A DNA stretch of 64,000 nt from Desulfobacterium sp. (GTDB lineage Bacteria > Desulfobacterota > Desulfobacteria > Desulfobacterales > Desulfobacteraceae). The position numbers and the translations under genes are program-made. This document shows, piece by piece, positions 36,021 to 43,684 of this stretch; within the stretch, counting starts at the first letter, position 1; each line of letters opens with the position of its first letter. The notes under the pieces are model-generated. The model saw nothing but the letters and a program-made list of their open reading frames with translations. It did no database searches and had not been told where the DNA came from. The stretch lies in NCBI GenBank assembly GCA_030145245.1, contig JAQYWC010000072.1:1-64000 (forward strand), given 5' to 3'.

Positions 36021-36502
36021 AAATAAAATTTATCACCCTGGGTGGAACCATTGACAAGGTCTACTTTGACGCCATGAGCCAATATGAAATCGGACCACCC
36101 AGCATCCAGCAGATTCTAAAAGATGCCCGGATCAACTTTGACTACGAGGTGGAATCCCTCCTGAAAAAGGATTCCCTGGACATGACCGACCAGGACAGGC
36201 GCATCCTCATTGGGGCTGTGAAAGCAGACACCAACGATCGCATCGTCATCACCCACGGAACCGACACCATGACCGAAACGGGTATAGCGCTCAAACAGAT
36301 AAAAGGCAAGACCATTGTTCTCACCGGAGCCATGGAGCCTGCCGGGTTCAAGTCAAGCGATGCAACCTTTAATCTCGGCTGTGCCATCGCCGCGGTCCAG
36401 ACCCTGCCCCCTGGCGTCTACATCGCAATCAGCGGAAGAATCTTTGACCCGGAAAAGACTAAAAAAAACCGGGGGCGAAAACAATTTGAAGAACGGCGAT
36501 AA
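36017..36502 (+). CDS. Asparaginase N-terminal-domain protein (short form)
   Basis: A 161-residue protein covering only the N-terminal domain of L-asparaginases (about 330 residues in full enzymes). Both catalytic threonine blocks are kept: TLGGTID near residue 7 and THGTDTMTETG near residue 79. The frame ends in a basic tail with no C-terminal domain downstream. Start is a TTG overlapping the recX stop (TTGA), with GGAGGAG 4-6 bases upstream. The short form recurs in proteobacteria and need not be broken; activity is unproven. Confidence 0.85.
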   Translation: MKIKFITLGGTIDKVYFDAMSQYEIGPPSIQQILKDARINFDYEVESLLKKDSLDMTDQDRRILIGAVKADTNDRIVITHGTDTMTETGIALKQIKGKTIVLTGAMEPAGFKSSDATFNLGCAIAAVQTLPPGVYIAISGRIFDPEKTKKNRGRKQFEERR

Positions 36503-36576
36503 ACAGGACCATCAATTGAGAAGATTATTCCATAACAAGTATTACAACTTCTTCACATTTACACAAAATCGCCAAA

Positions 36577-36604
36577 GGGTAACTGAAATAACAGGGTAAC
36601 TGAA
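36577..36604. repeat. Direct repeat GGGTAACTGAA upstream of the PilZ gene
   Basis: Two exact 11-base copies (36577-36587 and 36594-36604), 17 bases apart start to start, in the 266-base gap between the asparaginase-like and PilZ genes. The gap is AT-rich and holds no other gene that I can see. Could be a regulator binding site. Confidence 0.4.
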
Positions 36605-36768
36605 TGACTTTTTCTCATTAAATGGCGACGAAAAAAAGCGATCTTTCCCATGGTGACAGTCATCGCCCCGCCATTGGGCCGAATGCAAAAAGAACGGTAT
36701 ATTTTTTGCATTCTTACCTTCAATATCGTTATTTTAACATACATTGGTGTCTATAAAGGAATCTCAAC

Positions 36769-37170
36769 ATGGCTACCAGAAAAAGAACGGTTGAAAGACG
36801 AAAAAACAAACGTTACAGAGCCAAAGAGGGGGCTTACGCAGCGATCAGCCCCCACTCCAGAAAACTTGGGCAGATCGTCGATATCAGCATGGGGGGACTT
36901 GCATTCAAATATATCGACAACAATGATGAGCGGGAGGACAAGCCGGAACGGTCTATCTTTTTGAGCAGCCTTGGTTATTACGTCGGGGAACTACCCTTTA
37001 AGACCATTGAAGATTACGAAATAACCAACTACCCCTCGTTCAGTTCCATGAAATTGAGAAAACGACGTGTCAAATTTACCGAGCTAACCTTTAAACAGCT
37101 GTTCGACCTTGACTTCTACCTGAGAAACAATGTGATCGAAACGGTGGAGAGTAACCCCCAGACACCTTGA
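36769..37170 (+). CDS. PilZ-domain protein
   Basis: A 133-residue cytoplasmic protein. The N-terminal RRKNKRYR and the DISMGGLAFKY block match the RxxxR and (D/N)xSxxG motifs with which PilZ domains bind cyclic di-GMP. No other domain is attached, so it probably acts by binding a partner. AAGGA precedes the ATG by 8 bases. It stands alone between the asparaginase-like gene and a convergent peptidase gene. Confidence 0.85.
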   Translation: MATRKRTVERRKNKRYRAKEGAYAAISPHSRKLGQIVDISMGGLAFKYIDNNDEREDKPERSIFLSSLGYYVGELPFKTIEDYEITNYPSFSSMKLRKRRVKFTELTFKQLFDLDFYLRNNVIETVESNPQTP

Positions 37171-37184
37171 GCCTGGGGGCTTTC
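37155..37184 (+). terminator. Terminator at the end of the PilZ gene
   Basis: CCCCCAG (37155-37161) pairs with CTGGGGG (37173-37179) across an 11-base loop, followed by CTTTC. The left arm lies inside the last codons of the PilZ gene. Confidence 0.5.
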
Positions 37185-37202
37185 ACACAGCAGGCAGCGA
37201 CT

Positions 37203-40043
37203 TCAATCACCGGATCGAATAATGATTGAAGCCCCTGTTGTTTTGTTACAATAGTCATTTGCAAGCGCGTTGATCTCATCAACGGTTATCGATTCATAAT
37301 CATCGATAATGCTCCTTGCCCATTCAAATTTTTCAGGATGATCGCCAGAACCTGAGAGTACGGATTCGAGCCAATACCCATTGGATTTTTTCACGTCCCT
37401 GATATGGGTGAGAACTGGCTTGCGTGCAAGATCAACCTCCTTCTGGCTCACCCCTTTTTCGGCAAGGGAGACGGCAATTGCCTGGATCTCATCCATCACC
37501 ATGGGAGCGGCATCGGGTTCTACCCGCACAACGGCGCGCAGGACTCCATACCCGTCATAGCACCGGGAGGGATCGTTATAAGCAAAGGGAGAGTAGGAGA
37601 CGCCTAATTTCTCGCGTACGCTCTTCCTGAGCCGTTCCGAAAAAATGGAAGCAAGAAGGTTCAAGCGCCGGGTCTGCCCAATATTCCAAAAATCGTCGGT
37701 GGAAAACGCCAGCTGAACCAAAGCCTTATCAAGGGCCGTATCCACGGCTAATTCAAGGGACTTTCCAATGGGAAATCCAGGATCCGGGCGATGCTGTTCA
37801 AGCACGACCCCGTCCCGTTCAGGCAGGCTCCCCAGATTCCTGGTAACAGCGTCGACCACCGAGGAGGGATCCACATCCCCGACCACGGAGATCTCCACAC
37901 TGCCATGATCGAAAAAGGGCCTCATCCAGGATTCAATATCCTTGATGGTGATCGTTTCTACAGCCTCCAGGGGCGGCAGGCCGAAACGGGAATCGCCATT
38001 TGCCAGAAACCTTGCCCCCTTAAGCTCCATGACCCCTTCCGGGGTTCCAACAAGCTGCTTGTGCATCTGCCTGTAGCGCTCTTTTGCAAGCGCCAGGGCA
38101 TCTGCCCTGAATCCGGGATCAAGGAGATAGGTGCGAACCAACTGGAACACCAGCTCAGCCTCATCAGGTCCTGCAGAACCTTCGATATAGAATCTGTCCT
38201 GGCCGGCCACAAAATGAATGCTTACGTTCCTGCCCGCCAGGGCCTCTTCCAGCTGATCCTTGTCAATCCCCCCAAATCCGCTCTCATTAATGACACTGGC
38301 GCCAAGAAGGGCAAGTCCCGGCATCTCTTCAGGTTCAGCCTTCACCCCCTGGCCAAACCCGATTTTAAATACAAATTCTCCCTTCTTATACTCTGTGGGC
38401 TTAAGACTCAATTTCACCTGGTTGCCGAATTCAACAACAGAGATACCAAGGTCATCAATGGATTTTTGTTCCTTTATGGAGCCACGGGTTCCGGGTTCCG
38501 GGAGATAGGGGAAACTTGCCTGGTCATGCCCCTGGGTGGGCAGCACCGCCTGGGAACGGCTCCGGTCATAGGCCTTTAAGATCACCTGGTCGGCCCCGGG
38601 CCCGTTTGATGATCCGATGACAGCATTCCCGGTCACAAGAACCAGTCGATGCTCCTTGGCCCACGTATCCCTGAAGGCCCGTGCCACATCCCCAAGGGTA
38701 AGCGACCGGATGTAGGGTTCAAGGATGTCCCGTCTCTGCTGGGGAGACTGGAACACCCGTTTCTTGTTTGTCTTCTGGATGATCTCCCGGGCAAGCTGGC
38801 TGCTCTTCCGGGTGGAAGCCTCGTTTACGGCGGTATCAAGCGCCTGGATAAAATCAGCCTTTACCCGGGCCAACTCCTGGTCTGAGAAACCGAACTTAAT
38901 AGCACTTCGGACGCTCTTCTCCAGGACGCCAAGGGTCTCCTCCCACCCTTTAAGGGGAGTTTCAGCGCTGATTGCCGAGAAGTATACGCCTTGCAGAAAA
39001 CTACCGGAATAGATCCCGGCATCGGAGAGAAGGGAGCCCGGCTTTCTCACAGCCCGGGACAGCCTGTTCTGCACAATCGCCTCAGCCACATCCCGTACCG
39101 TCCTTTCCTTGAAAGCCGCCAGGGTGTCCGCCTCAAACGGCACCGGCGAAACCGCCTCAATGGTAACCGTGGTGTTTCCGGCTTCCGGCTCAAAGTGATA
39201 AAAAGCCCTGTCCTGGTCATACTCTTTCCAGGAATCCCGGGCCACAACCGGCTTTGCCCCCTCAGACACCATCCCGTTGAACCGCTCCTTGATGAGCCCT
39301 TCCACGGTAGCAACATCAAAATTCCCGACCACCACCAGAACCATGTTGTCGGGCCGGTACCAGGTATCGTAAAACCCTTTTAACAGTGCCCGATCGGCAT
39401 TTCTGATGACCTCTTTCGTACCAATGGGAAAACGCCTTGCAAGCCTTGACCCGGGAAGCTCAAACCCGAGGGTCGCCTCAAAAGTTCTATAGGAGACCGA
39501 ATCCCTCTCCCGCTTCTCCGCAAGGATCACCCCCCGCTCCCTGTCGACTTCGGAGTCAAGGAGCAGCGCCCCCCGGGCAAAATCGTCAAGAACCAGGAGC
39601 CCCTGATCAAGGCTGTCCCGGTCACCTGCAGGAAGAAAAACATCATAAACGGTTTCAAAAAAGCCGGTATGGGCATTGGCATCCGAACCAAAACGCATCC
39701 CGATGGACTGAAAATATTCAATCAGTTCGTCGGGTTTAAAGTGGGTGGAACCGTTAAAGAGCATGTGCTCCAGATAATGGGCAACCCCTCTCTGTTCCTC
39801 GGTCTCATTCATGGAACCGACCTGGAGGTCAAGGTGCATGCTGACCCTGTTTTCAGGATTTGAATTTTCAAGGAGAAGATAGGTGAAACCGTTGGAAAGC
39901 GTTCCCCTGATAAGACGGGGATCGGGGTCAAGACGTTCCGGCCCGGACAGGTCCCCGGGTGAATGGGTTAGACTTTTGCCGGCAGGCGTACAAGCGGCGA
40001 CAAAGAAAAGACAAACAACGAAAAGAAATTTTACCCGATACAT
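37203..40043 (-). CDS. M16 family (pitrilysin-like) zinc peptidase lipoprotein
   Basis: A 946-residue protein with a lipoprotein signal (lipobox VAAC, Cys at residue 18) and four M16 domains. The inverted zinc motif H89-x-x-E92-H93 (AHYLEHMLFNGS) and the third ligand region DRERGVILAE (about 167-176, probably E169) indicate an active N-terminal half; the second half resembles the inactive partner domain. It degrades peptides in the periplasm. Upstream (40044-40135) it has a C10/T9 homopolymer junction on its own strand and the terminator of the ppiD-like gene. A weak AAGGTAGAG precedes the start. Confidence 0.92.
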   Translation of the reverse strand: MYRVKFLFVVCLFFVAACTPAGKSLTHSPGDLSGPERLDPDPRLIRGTLSNGFTYLLLENSNPENRVSMHLDLQVGSMNETEEQRGVAHYLEHMLFNGSTHFKPDELIEYFQSIGMRFGSDANAHTGFFETVYDVFLPAGDRDSLDQGLLVLDDFARGALLLDSEVDRERGVILAEKRERDSVSYRTFEATLGFELPGSRLARRFPIGTKEVIRNADRALLKGFYDTWYRPDNMVLVVVGNFDVATVEGLIKERFNGMVSEGAKPVVARDSWKEYDQDRAFYHFEPEAGNTTVTIEAVSPVPFEADTLAAFKERTVRDVAEAIVQNRLSRAVRKPGSLLSDAGIYSGSFLQGVYFSAISAETPLKGWEETLGVLEKSVRSAIKFGFSDQELARVKADFIQALDTAVNEASTRKSSQLAREIIQKTNKKRVFQSPQQRRDILEPYIRSLTLGDVARAFRDTWAKEHRLVLVTGNAVIGSSNGPGADQVILKAYDRSRSQAVLPTQGHDQASFPYLPEPGTRGSIKEQKSIDDLGISVVEFGNQVKLSLKPTEYKKGEFVFKIGFGQGVKAEPEEMPGLALLGASVINESGFGGIDKDQLEEALAGRNVSIHFVAGQDRFYIEGSAGPDEAELVFQLVRTYLLDPGFRADALALAKERYRQMHKQLVGTPEGVMELKGARFLANGDSRFGLPPLEAVETITIKDIESWMRPFFDHGSVEISVVGDVDPSSVVDAVTRNLGSLPERDGVVLEQHRPDPGFPIGKSLELAVDTALDKALVQLAFSTDDFWNIGQTRRLNLLASIFSERLRKSVREKLGVSYSPFAYNDPSRCYDGYGVLRAVVRVEPDAAPMVMDEIQAIAVSLAEKGVSQKEVDLARKPVLTHIRDVKKSNGYWLESVLSGSGDHPEKFEWARSIIDDYESITVDEINALANDYCNKTTGASIIIRSGD

Positions 40044-40062
40044 GGCTATTCTCTACCTTAAT

Positions 40063-40081
40063 AAAAAAAAAGGGGGGGGGG
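40063..40081. repeat. Homopolymer junction A9-G10
   Basis: Nine A (40063-40071) followed directly by ten G (40072-40081) on the + strand, that is C10 then T9 on the strand of the M16 peptidase gene, 20-38 bases before its start codon. Such tracts are prone to length change. Confidence 0.8.
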
Positions 40082-40091
40082 AAGGAAGGGA

Positions 40092-40121
40092 GTGGTGCAG
40101 GCAATGGAGCGCCTGCACCAC
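40092..40121 (-). terminator. Terminator of the ppiD-like gene
   Basis: Perfect 11-bp inverted repeat GTGGTGCAGGC / GCCTGCACCAC with an 8-base loop, 15 bases after the stop codon. On the minus strand a pyrimidine tract ending in T9 follows about 20 bases later. Confidence 0.6.
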
Positions 40122-40135
40122 CTTATTGTAAGCGG

Positions 40136-42028
40136 TTAATCAAGAAATCCCGGCTCTATTTTGACTGTGCCGTGGGTCTTCAGCTCCTGGAGCCACTCTT
40201 CGTAGATTTGGTTCTGCTTTGACTGAACAACCGCTTTTTTCACATCCGCCAGATTCTCGTTGATTTCAGCATCCCCGGGCAATTTCTTCTCCCGGAAAGC
40301 GATAACATAGTAACTGCCATTACCCTGGATCACCTTGGCGTAAACGGGATCCTTGGCGGTGAGTTCAAATGCGGCCCGTGTAATTTCCTGATTCCGGCCG
40401 AATTCGGGTGCTGATCCGCTCCGTGCAAACAGGGATGACGCTTTAACCTCAAGACCCTTTTCCTTGGCAATAGCCTTCATATCCTTGCTCTCTTTCAGCG
40501 CACCAAGAAAAGTCTCCGCCTCAAGCTTTGCCCGCTCCTGCCTGAGCTTGGCCGTCAGATCCGTTACAACGGTTCCACGCACCGCTTCAAGGGCCAGCAC
40601 CTGGGGCTCGATTCTTTCGACGGGTTTGATGATGTAGTAGGCATCCCCGATCTCCTGGACCTCCCCAATCTCCTTCATGGGCAGAGCGAACGCCGCCTCT
40701 GCAAATCGCCGGCTGTCTGAGGCAACGGAACTGGGCCCCTCCTTTGTAAACGGCCCGGCCGTGAGCACCTTGTTTCCGGTGACAAGACCTGCCTGCTCCA
40801 GGTCATCCCCGTCTATGATACCGTCAAAGGCCTTGCCGGCGTCATCGTAGGCAAGGTTCTTAATCTCAGAGGATTCAAGTTTTTCGCGAATATCGGAAGT
40901 CACTGATTCCATGGGAGTCGTAGATGCCGCATGTTTCGCTTCAACCTTGATCACGTGCCAGCCGAAACTGGTTTTGACAGGTTTGCTGATCTCCCCTGCA
41001 GCCATGGCAAAAGCCGCATCTGCAAAGGGTTTTACCATGGTGTCCCTGGCAAACGCCCCGAGGTACCCTCCGCTATCCTTTGTCGGGCCCTGGGAAAACT
41101 GCTTTGCAAGCGCTGGGAAATCTTCACCGCTTGCCGCCTTTTCATAGATCGCTTCAGCCTCTGTTTTTGCCGTTTCAACTGCAGCCTCGTCAGCCCCCTC
41201 CGGAACCCGGATCAGGATGTGGCGGGCCTCAACCTTCTCGGGAACCTGGTACTGTGCGAGGTTCTCCTCATAATAGGCTTTGATATCCCCATCGGAGACC
41301 GAGACCTTTTCCTTGTAATCATTCACTGCAAACTCAAGGTATTCAACACTGACTCTGGGCTCGGACTTATAGTTTTCCTTGTTGGCCTCATAGTATTCGG
41401 CCACGGCTTTGTCATCGGGTTTGACATCTTTGTAGGCCTCGGCCGCAAAGGCCAGATAATCGATTCCCACCTCAGTCTTACCATAGGTGTACCACTCCCT
41501 GGCCTCCTGATCCGATGCCGAAATGGTACTCAGAACAAGATCCCGGACCTTTTGCTGCTTCAACGCAGCCCGCTGCATCTGCTCAAAGGATTCCGGGCTC
41601 ATCCGGTTCCTTGTCAGCACCATCTTGTAGGTTGGAAGATCAAATGCACCATTTTTCCTGAAGGCTGGAATACCAAGAAGCGAATCACGAAGTTCCTGGT
41701 CTGAGATGCTGATCTTAAGCCTCTCTGCCTCGCTTAAGACCAAACGATCATCAATGATACGGTCAAGGGCCTGCTTTTTCACCTGAAGCATCTTAAGAAT
41801 CTCATCATTGAGATTGTCTCCAAACCTCTGACGCATCTGCTCAAGAATATTTTGATAGGAACGTTTGTATTCATCCAGGGTTATGGGCTCATCGTTGACC
41901 GTGGCGATCTGGTTGCCACGCTTGGATCCGATGGAACCCATTCCAAGAAAAACAAACACCAAAACAATCAGACCAAGCAGAATCTTAATAATCCATGACC
42001 CGGTGTTCTCACGCATGTACTTGAGCAT
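40136..42028 (-). CDS. ppiD: PpiD/SurA-like membrane-anchored peptidyl-prolyl isomerase
   Basis: A 630-residue inner-membrane protein: one N-terminal transmembrane helix (about residues 12-33), SurA-N-like chaperone domain (about 40-190), a parvulin domain (about 265-365; ARHILIRVPEG, FPALAKQFSQGPTKDSGGYLG) and a second, divergent parvulin-like C-terminal part. It helps newly exported proteins fold at the Sec exit. The start at 42028 (MLKYMRENTG) is set by AAGGAG 8 bases upstream; the in-frame ATG at 42049 has none. Single-gene transcript between its own promoter and terminator. Confidence 0.92.
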   Translation of the reverse strand: MLKYMRENTGSWIIKILLGLIVLVFVFLGMGSIGSKRGNQIATVNDEPITLDEYKRSYQNILEQMRQRFGDNLNDEILKMLQVKKQALDRIIDDRLVLSEAERLKISISDQELRDSLLGIPAFRKNGAFDLPTYKMVLTRNRMSPESFEQMQRAALKQQKVRDLVLSTISASDQEAREWYTYGKTEVGIDYLAFAAEAYKDVKPDDKAVAEYYEANKENYKSEPRVSVEYLEFAVNDYKEKVSVSDGDIKAYYEENLAQYQVPEKVEARHILIRVPEGADEAAVETAKTEAEAIYEKAASGEDFPALAKQFSQGPTKDSGGYLGAFARDTMVKPFADAAFAMAAGEISKPVKTSFGWHVIKVEAKHAASTTPMESVTSDIREKLESSEIKNLAYDDAGKAFDGIIDGDDLEQAGLVTGNKVLTAGPFTKEGPSSVASDSRRFAEAAFALPMKEIGEVQEIGDAYYIIKPVERIEPQVLALEAVRGTVVTDLTAKLRQERAKLEAETFLGALKESKDMKAIAKEKGLEVKASSLFARSGSAPEFGRNQEITRAAFELTAKDPVYAKVIQGNGSYYVIAFREKKLPGDAEINENLADVKKAVVQSKQNQIYEEWLQELKTHGTVKIEPGFLD

Positions 42029-42077
42029 TACACTCTCCTTACTATCCAAAATAAATAAATTCGATTATGAAGCTGTT

Positions 42078-42107
42078 TTCATACCGTTATATAAGAGGTT
42101 GTGTCAA
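42078..42107 (-). promoter_or_regulatory. Predicted sigma-70 promoter of the ppiD-like gene
   Basis: Minus strand: TTGACA (42102-42107), 18-base spacer, TATGAA (42078-42083), about 50 bases before the start codon. Confidence 0.5.
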
Positions 42108-42154
42108 TACTTTATTGAACATCGTTTTTTTTTCAGGTCATGGTGTTTTTTTCA

Positions 42155-42183
42155 TTGACACAATAAAGCGCATCGACTATAAA
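42155..42183 (+). promoter_or_regulatory. Promoter of the first tRNA-Ala gene
   Basis: Perfect -35 TTGACA (42155-42160), 17-base spacer, -10 TATAAA (42178-42183). The predicted start is about 42190, ten bases before the mature tRNA. Confidence 0.8.
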
Positions 42184-42199
42184 GTCCAAAGTTTTTCAA

Positions 42200-42275
42200 G
42201 GGGCTGTAGCTCAGCTGGGAGAGCGCATGGCTGGCAGCCATGAGGTCAGGGGTTCGATCCCCCTCAGCTCCACCA
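42200..42275 (+). tRNA. tRNA-Ala (GGC anticodon), copy 1
   Basis: A 76-base cloverleaf: acceptor GGGGCTG with CAGCTCC, D arm GCTC/GAGC, anticodon stem CATGG/CCATG around loop CTGGCAG (anticodon GGC, reading GCC/GCU), T arm AGGGG/CCCCT with TTCGATC, discriminator A and encoded CCA. Identical to copy 2. Confidence 0.97.
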
Positions 42276-42355
42276 AAAACTACCACTTCAATTATTGGAG
42301 TCCAGAACTATCTTTTTCTCCATTTGAGATTGCAATGGTGAAAATGAATTTCTTG

Positions 42356-42384
42356 TTGACACAAGAAAATGGATCATCTACAAA
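42356..42384 (+). promoter_or_regulatory. Promoter of the second tRNA-Ala gene
   Basis: Perfect TTGACA (42356-42361), 17-base spacer, TACAAA (42379-42384), inside the 125-base spacer between the tRNA genes. The predicted start is about 42391, again ten bases before the mature tRNA. Confidence 0.65.
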
Positions 42385-42400
42385 GCACAACGTTTTTAAT

Positions 42401-42476
42401 GGGGCTGTAGCTCAGCTGGGAGAGCGCATGGCTGGCAGCCATGAGGTCAGGGGTTCGATCCCCCTCAGCTCCACCA
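42401..42476 (+). tRNA. tRNA-Ala (GGC anticodon), copy 2
   Basis: Base-for-base identical to copy 1 over all 76 bases, with encoded CCA, while the flanks differ, so the duplication is old or kept identical by gene conversion. Followed by a trailer and terminator at 42512-42572. Confidence 0.97.
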
Positions 42477-42511
42477 AAAACGTGCTTTGCAGGTATTTTT
42501 AATTTAAGATC

Positions 42512-42572
42512 ATCCTTTTTACCCATGGGATCTCCATCCGAGACCGCATGGGAAAAAAAAGGATTTTTTTTT
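42512..42572 (+). terminator. Rho-independent terminator of the tRNA-Ala unit
   Basis: Long stem: ATCCTTTTT and CCCATG (42512-42527) against CATGGG and AAAAAGGAT (42547-42564), followed by T9 (42564-42572). The only strong terminator after the two tRNA genes. Confidence 0.8.
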
Positions 42573-42695
42573 GCCTGAATTTCCCCCACCCATTTCAAGA
42601 ACCACCATATTAATATTACAATGTGTGTAATTCAAGACCCAATCTATTACCTTTTATACATACATTTCCACCTAAACCAGCTCTTTTTTATTTAC

Positions 42696-42712
42696 AAAAA
42701 GTAACACTTTTT
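42696..42712. promoter_or_regulatory. Inverted repeat, possible activator site for the PEP-CTERM gene
   Basis: AAAAAGT-AAC-ACTTTTT, perfect 7-base arms, about 80-95 bases upstream of the sigma-54 promoter at 42793, the usual distance for enhancer-binding proteins. The rest of 42573-42792 is AT-rich and shows no gene. Confidence 0.45.
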
Positions 42713-42792
42713 CATCATTAAAAGACATACCCCCTCGACGCAACGACACATTCCCCTATAAATTCGATACCTTACCCCACCCAGAAACGCCC

Positions 42793-42808
42793 TGGCATAT
42801 TCATTGCT
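42793..42808 (+). promoter_or_regulatory. Sigma-54 (RpoN) promoter of the PEP-CTERM gene
   Basis: TGGCATATTCATTGCT fits the -24/-12 consensus TGGCAYRNNNNTTGCW at every defined position, with GG and GC 10 bases apart. The predicted start is near 42819, 60 bases before the ATG at 42879. Confidence 0.75.
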
Positions 42809-42878
42809 CTTATGATTGACCAAAAAGTAAAAAAAATAGTTGCGGCAAATGGACAAAAACTTGACAGGAGACATTAAA

Positions 42879-43577
42879 ATGAAAAAGTCACTTATTATAT
42901 TTTTATGCACTTCCCTATTGGCTGGTGTTGCTGGAATATCAACCGCATTACCGTTGGTGAACGGCAATTTTGATAGTACTCACAACTATTCCCCAGGAGC
43001 AGGTCTCGTGAATAAGATCAAATTAAATGAGATGAAATCCGGACAATGGGATGTATACAATTCCATTGACGGCTGGACCTCAGGGAAGAATGATTCAGGA
43101 GTTGAAATACAATATAATACTGTTGTCAGGGCTCATTCTCAAAACTTTTATGTAGAACTCGACAGCCACCCATCTCCAACATCAAACAGCTCTATTACCC
43201 AGACTGTTTTTTTAGACCCTGGCATGTATAACCTTTCTTTCTGGTATATGGCTCGAACAAATACGCCAAATGACAATGGCATATCTTTTAGGGTATCCAA
43301 CAACCCACTTGGCACCCAAGAAGATCACCTGCTCTTTGGAGACGTTGATGGAGTGAGAGCCGATTTTAAGGACTGGCTGGAATATAGCTATTCATTTAAC
43401 GTTAAAACCGCAGCGAATTATGAACTTATGTTCGCCGCCACTGGATGGGAAAATACACTTGGAGGCTTTCTTGACGATGTGTCAATTACACCAACGCCTG
43501 AACCGGCCGGAATGCTCCTCCTTGGCTTTGGACTGATAGGGTTTGCAACAATCGGCAGAAAGCATCTTAAGAGATAA
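42879..43577 (+). CDS. PEP-CTERM sorting-domain protein
   Basis: A 232-residue exported protein: signal peptide (MKKSLIIFLCTSLLAG), a beta-sandwich-like region rich in Asn, Thr and Gly (FYVELDSHPSP, FWYMARTNTPNDNG; resembles carbohydrate-binding or DUF642-type folds), and a C-terminal PEP-CTERM signal (PEPAGMLLLGFGLIGF followed by RKHLKR). Exosortase cleaves after this motif and the protein is released or anchored, usually with exopolysaccharide. AGGAGA precedes ATG 42879, so the longer frame from 42840 is not used. The gene is visibly more AT-rich than its neighbours. No exosortase or EPS genes are in the window. Confidence 0.9.
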   Translation: MKKSLIIFLCTSLLAGVAGISTALPLVNGNFDSTHNYSPGAGLVNKIKLNEMKSGQWDVYNSIDGWTSGKNDSGVEIQYNTVVRAHSQNFYVELDSHPSPTSNSSITQTVFLDPGMYNLSFWYMARTNTPNDNGISFRVSNNPLGTQEDHLLFGDVDGVRADFKDWLEYSYSFNVKTAANYELMFAATGWENTLGGFLDDVSITPTPEPAGMLLLGFGLIGFATIGRKHLKR

Positions 43578-43588
43578 CACCTCCCCTT

Positions 43589-43625
43589 AAGGCAGGGTCA
43601 AACCAATTGCCCCTGCCTTTTCATT
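43589..43625 (+). terminator. Terminator of the PEP-CTERM gene
   Basis: AAGGCAGGG (43589-43597) pairs with CCCTGCCTT (43611-43619), 13-base loop, followed by a T-rich tail. Confidence 0.75.
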
Positions 43626-43684
43626 TTGATACATTCAGAAAAATATCATCGTACGCTTTTTTTGTAGGTAGAAATTAACGGTCT

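Noticed and set aside
36503..36768. Frameshifted remainder of an asparaginase C-terminal domain
   Set aside because: None of the frames after the stop encodes asparaginase-like sequence, and the gap is too short.
42200..42476. Repeat-spacer arrangement resembling a CRISPR fragment
   Set aside because: The repeats are 76-base tRNA genes with a single spacer.
42227..42502. 91-codon frame across both tRNA-Ala genes
   Set aside because: Its repeated peptide is simply the translated tRNA sequence.
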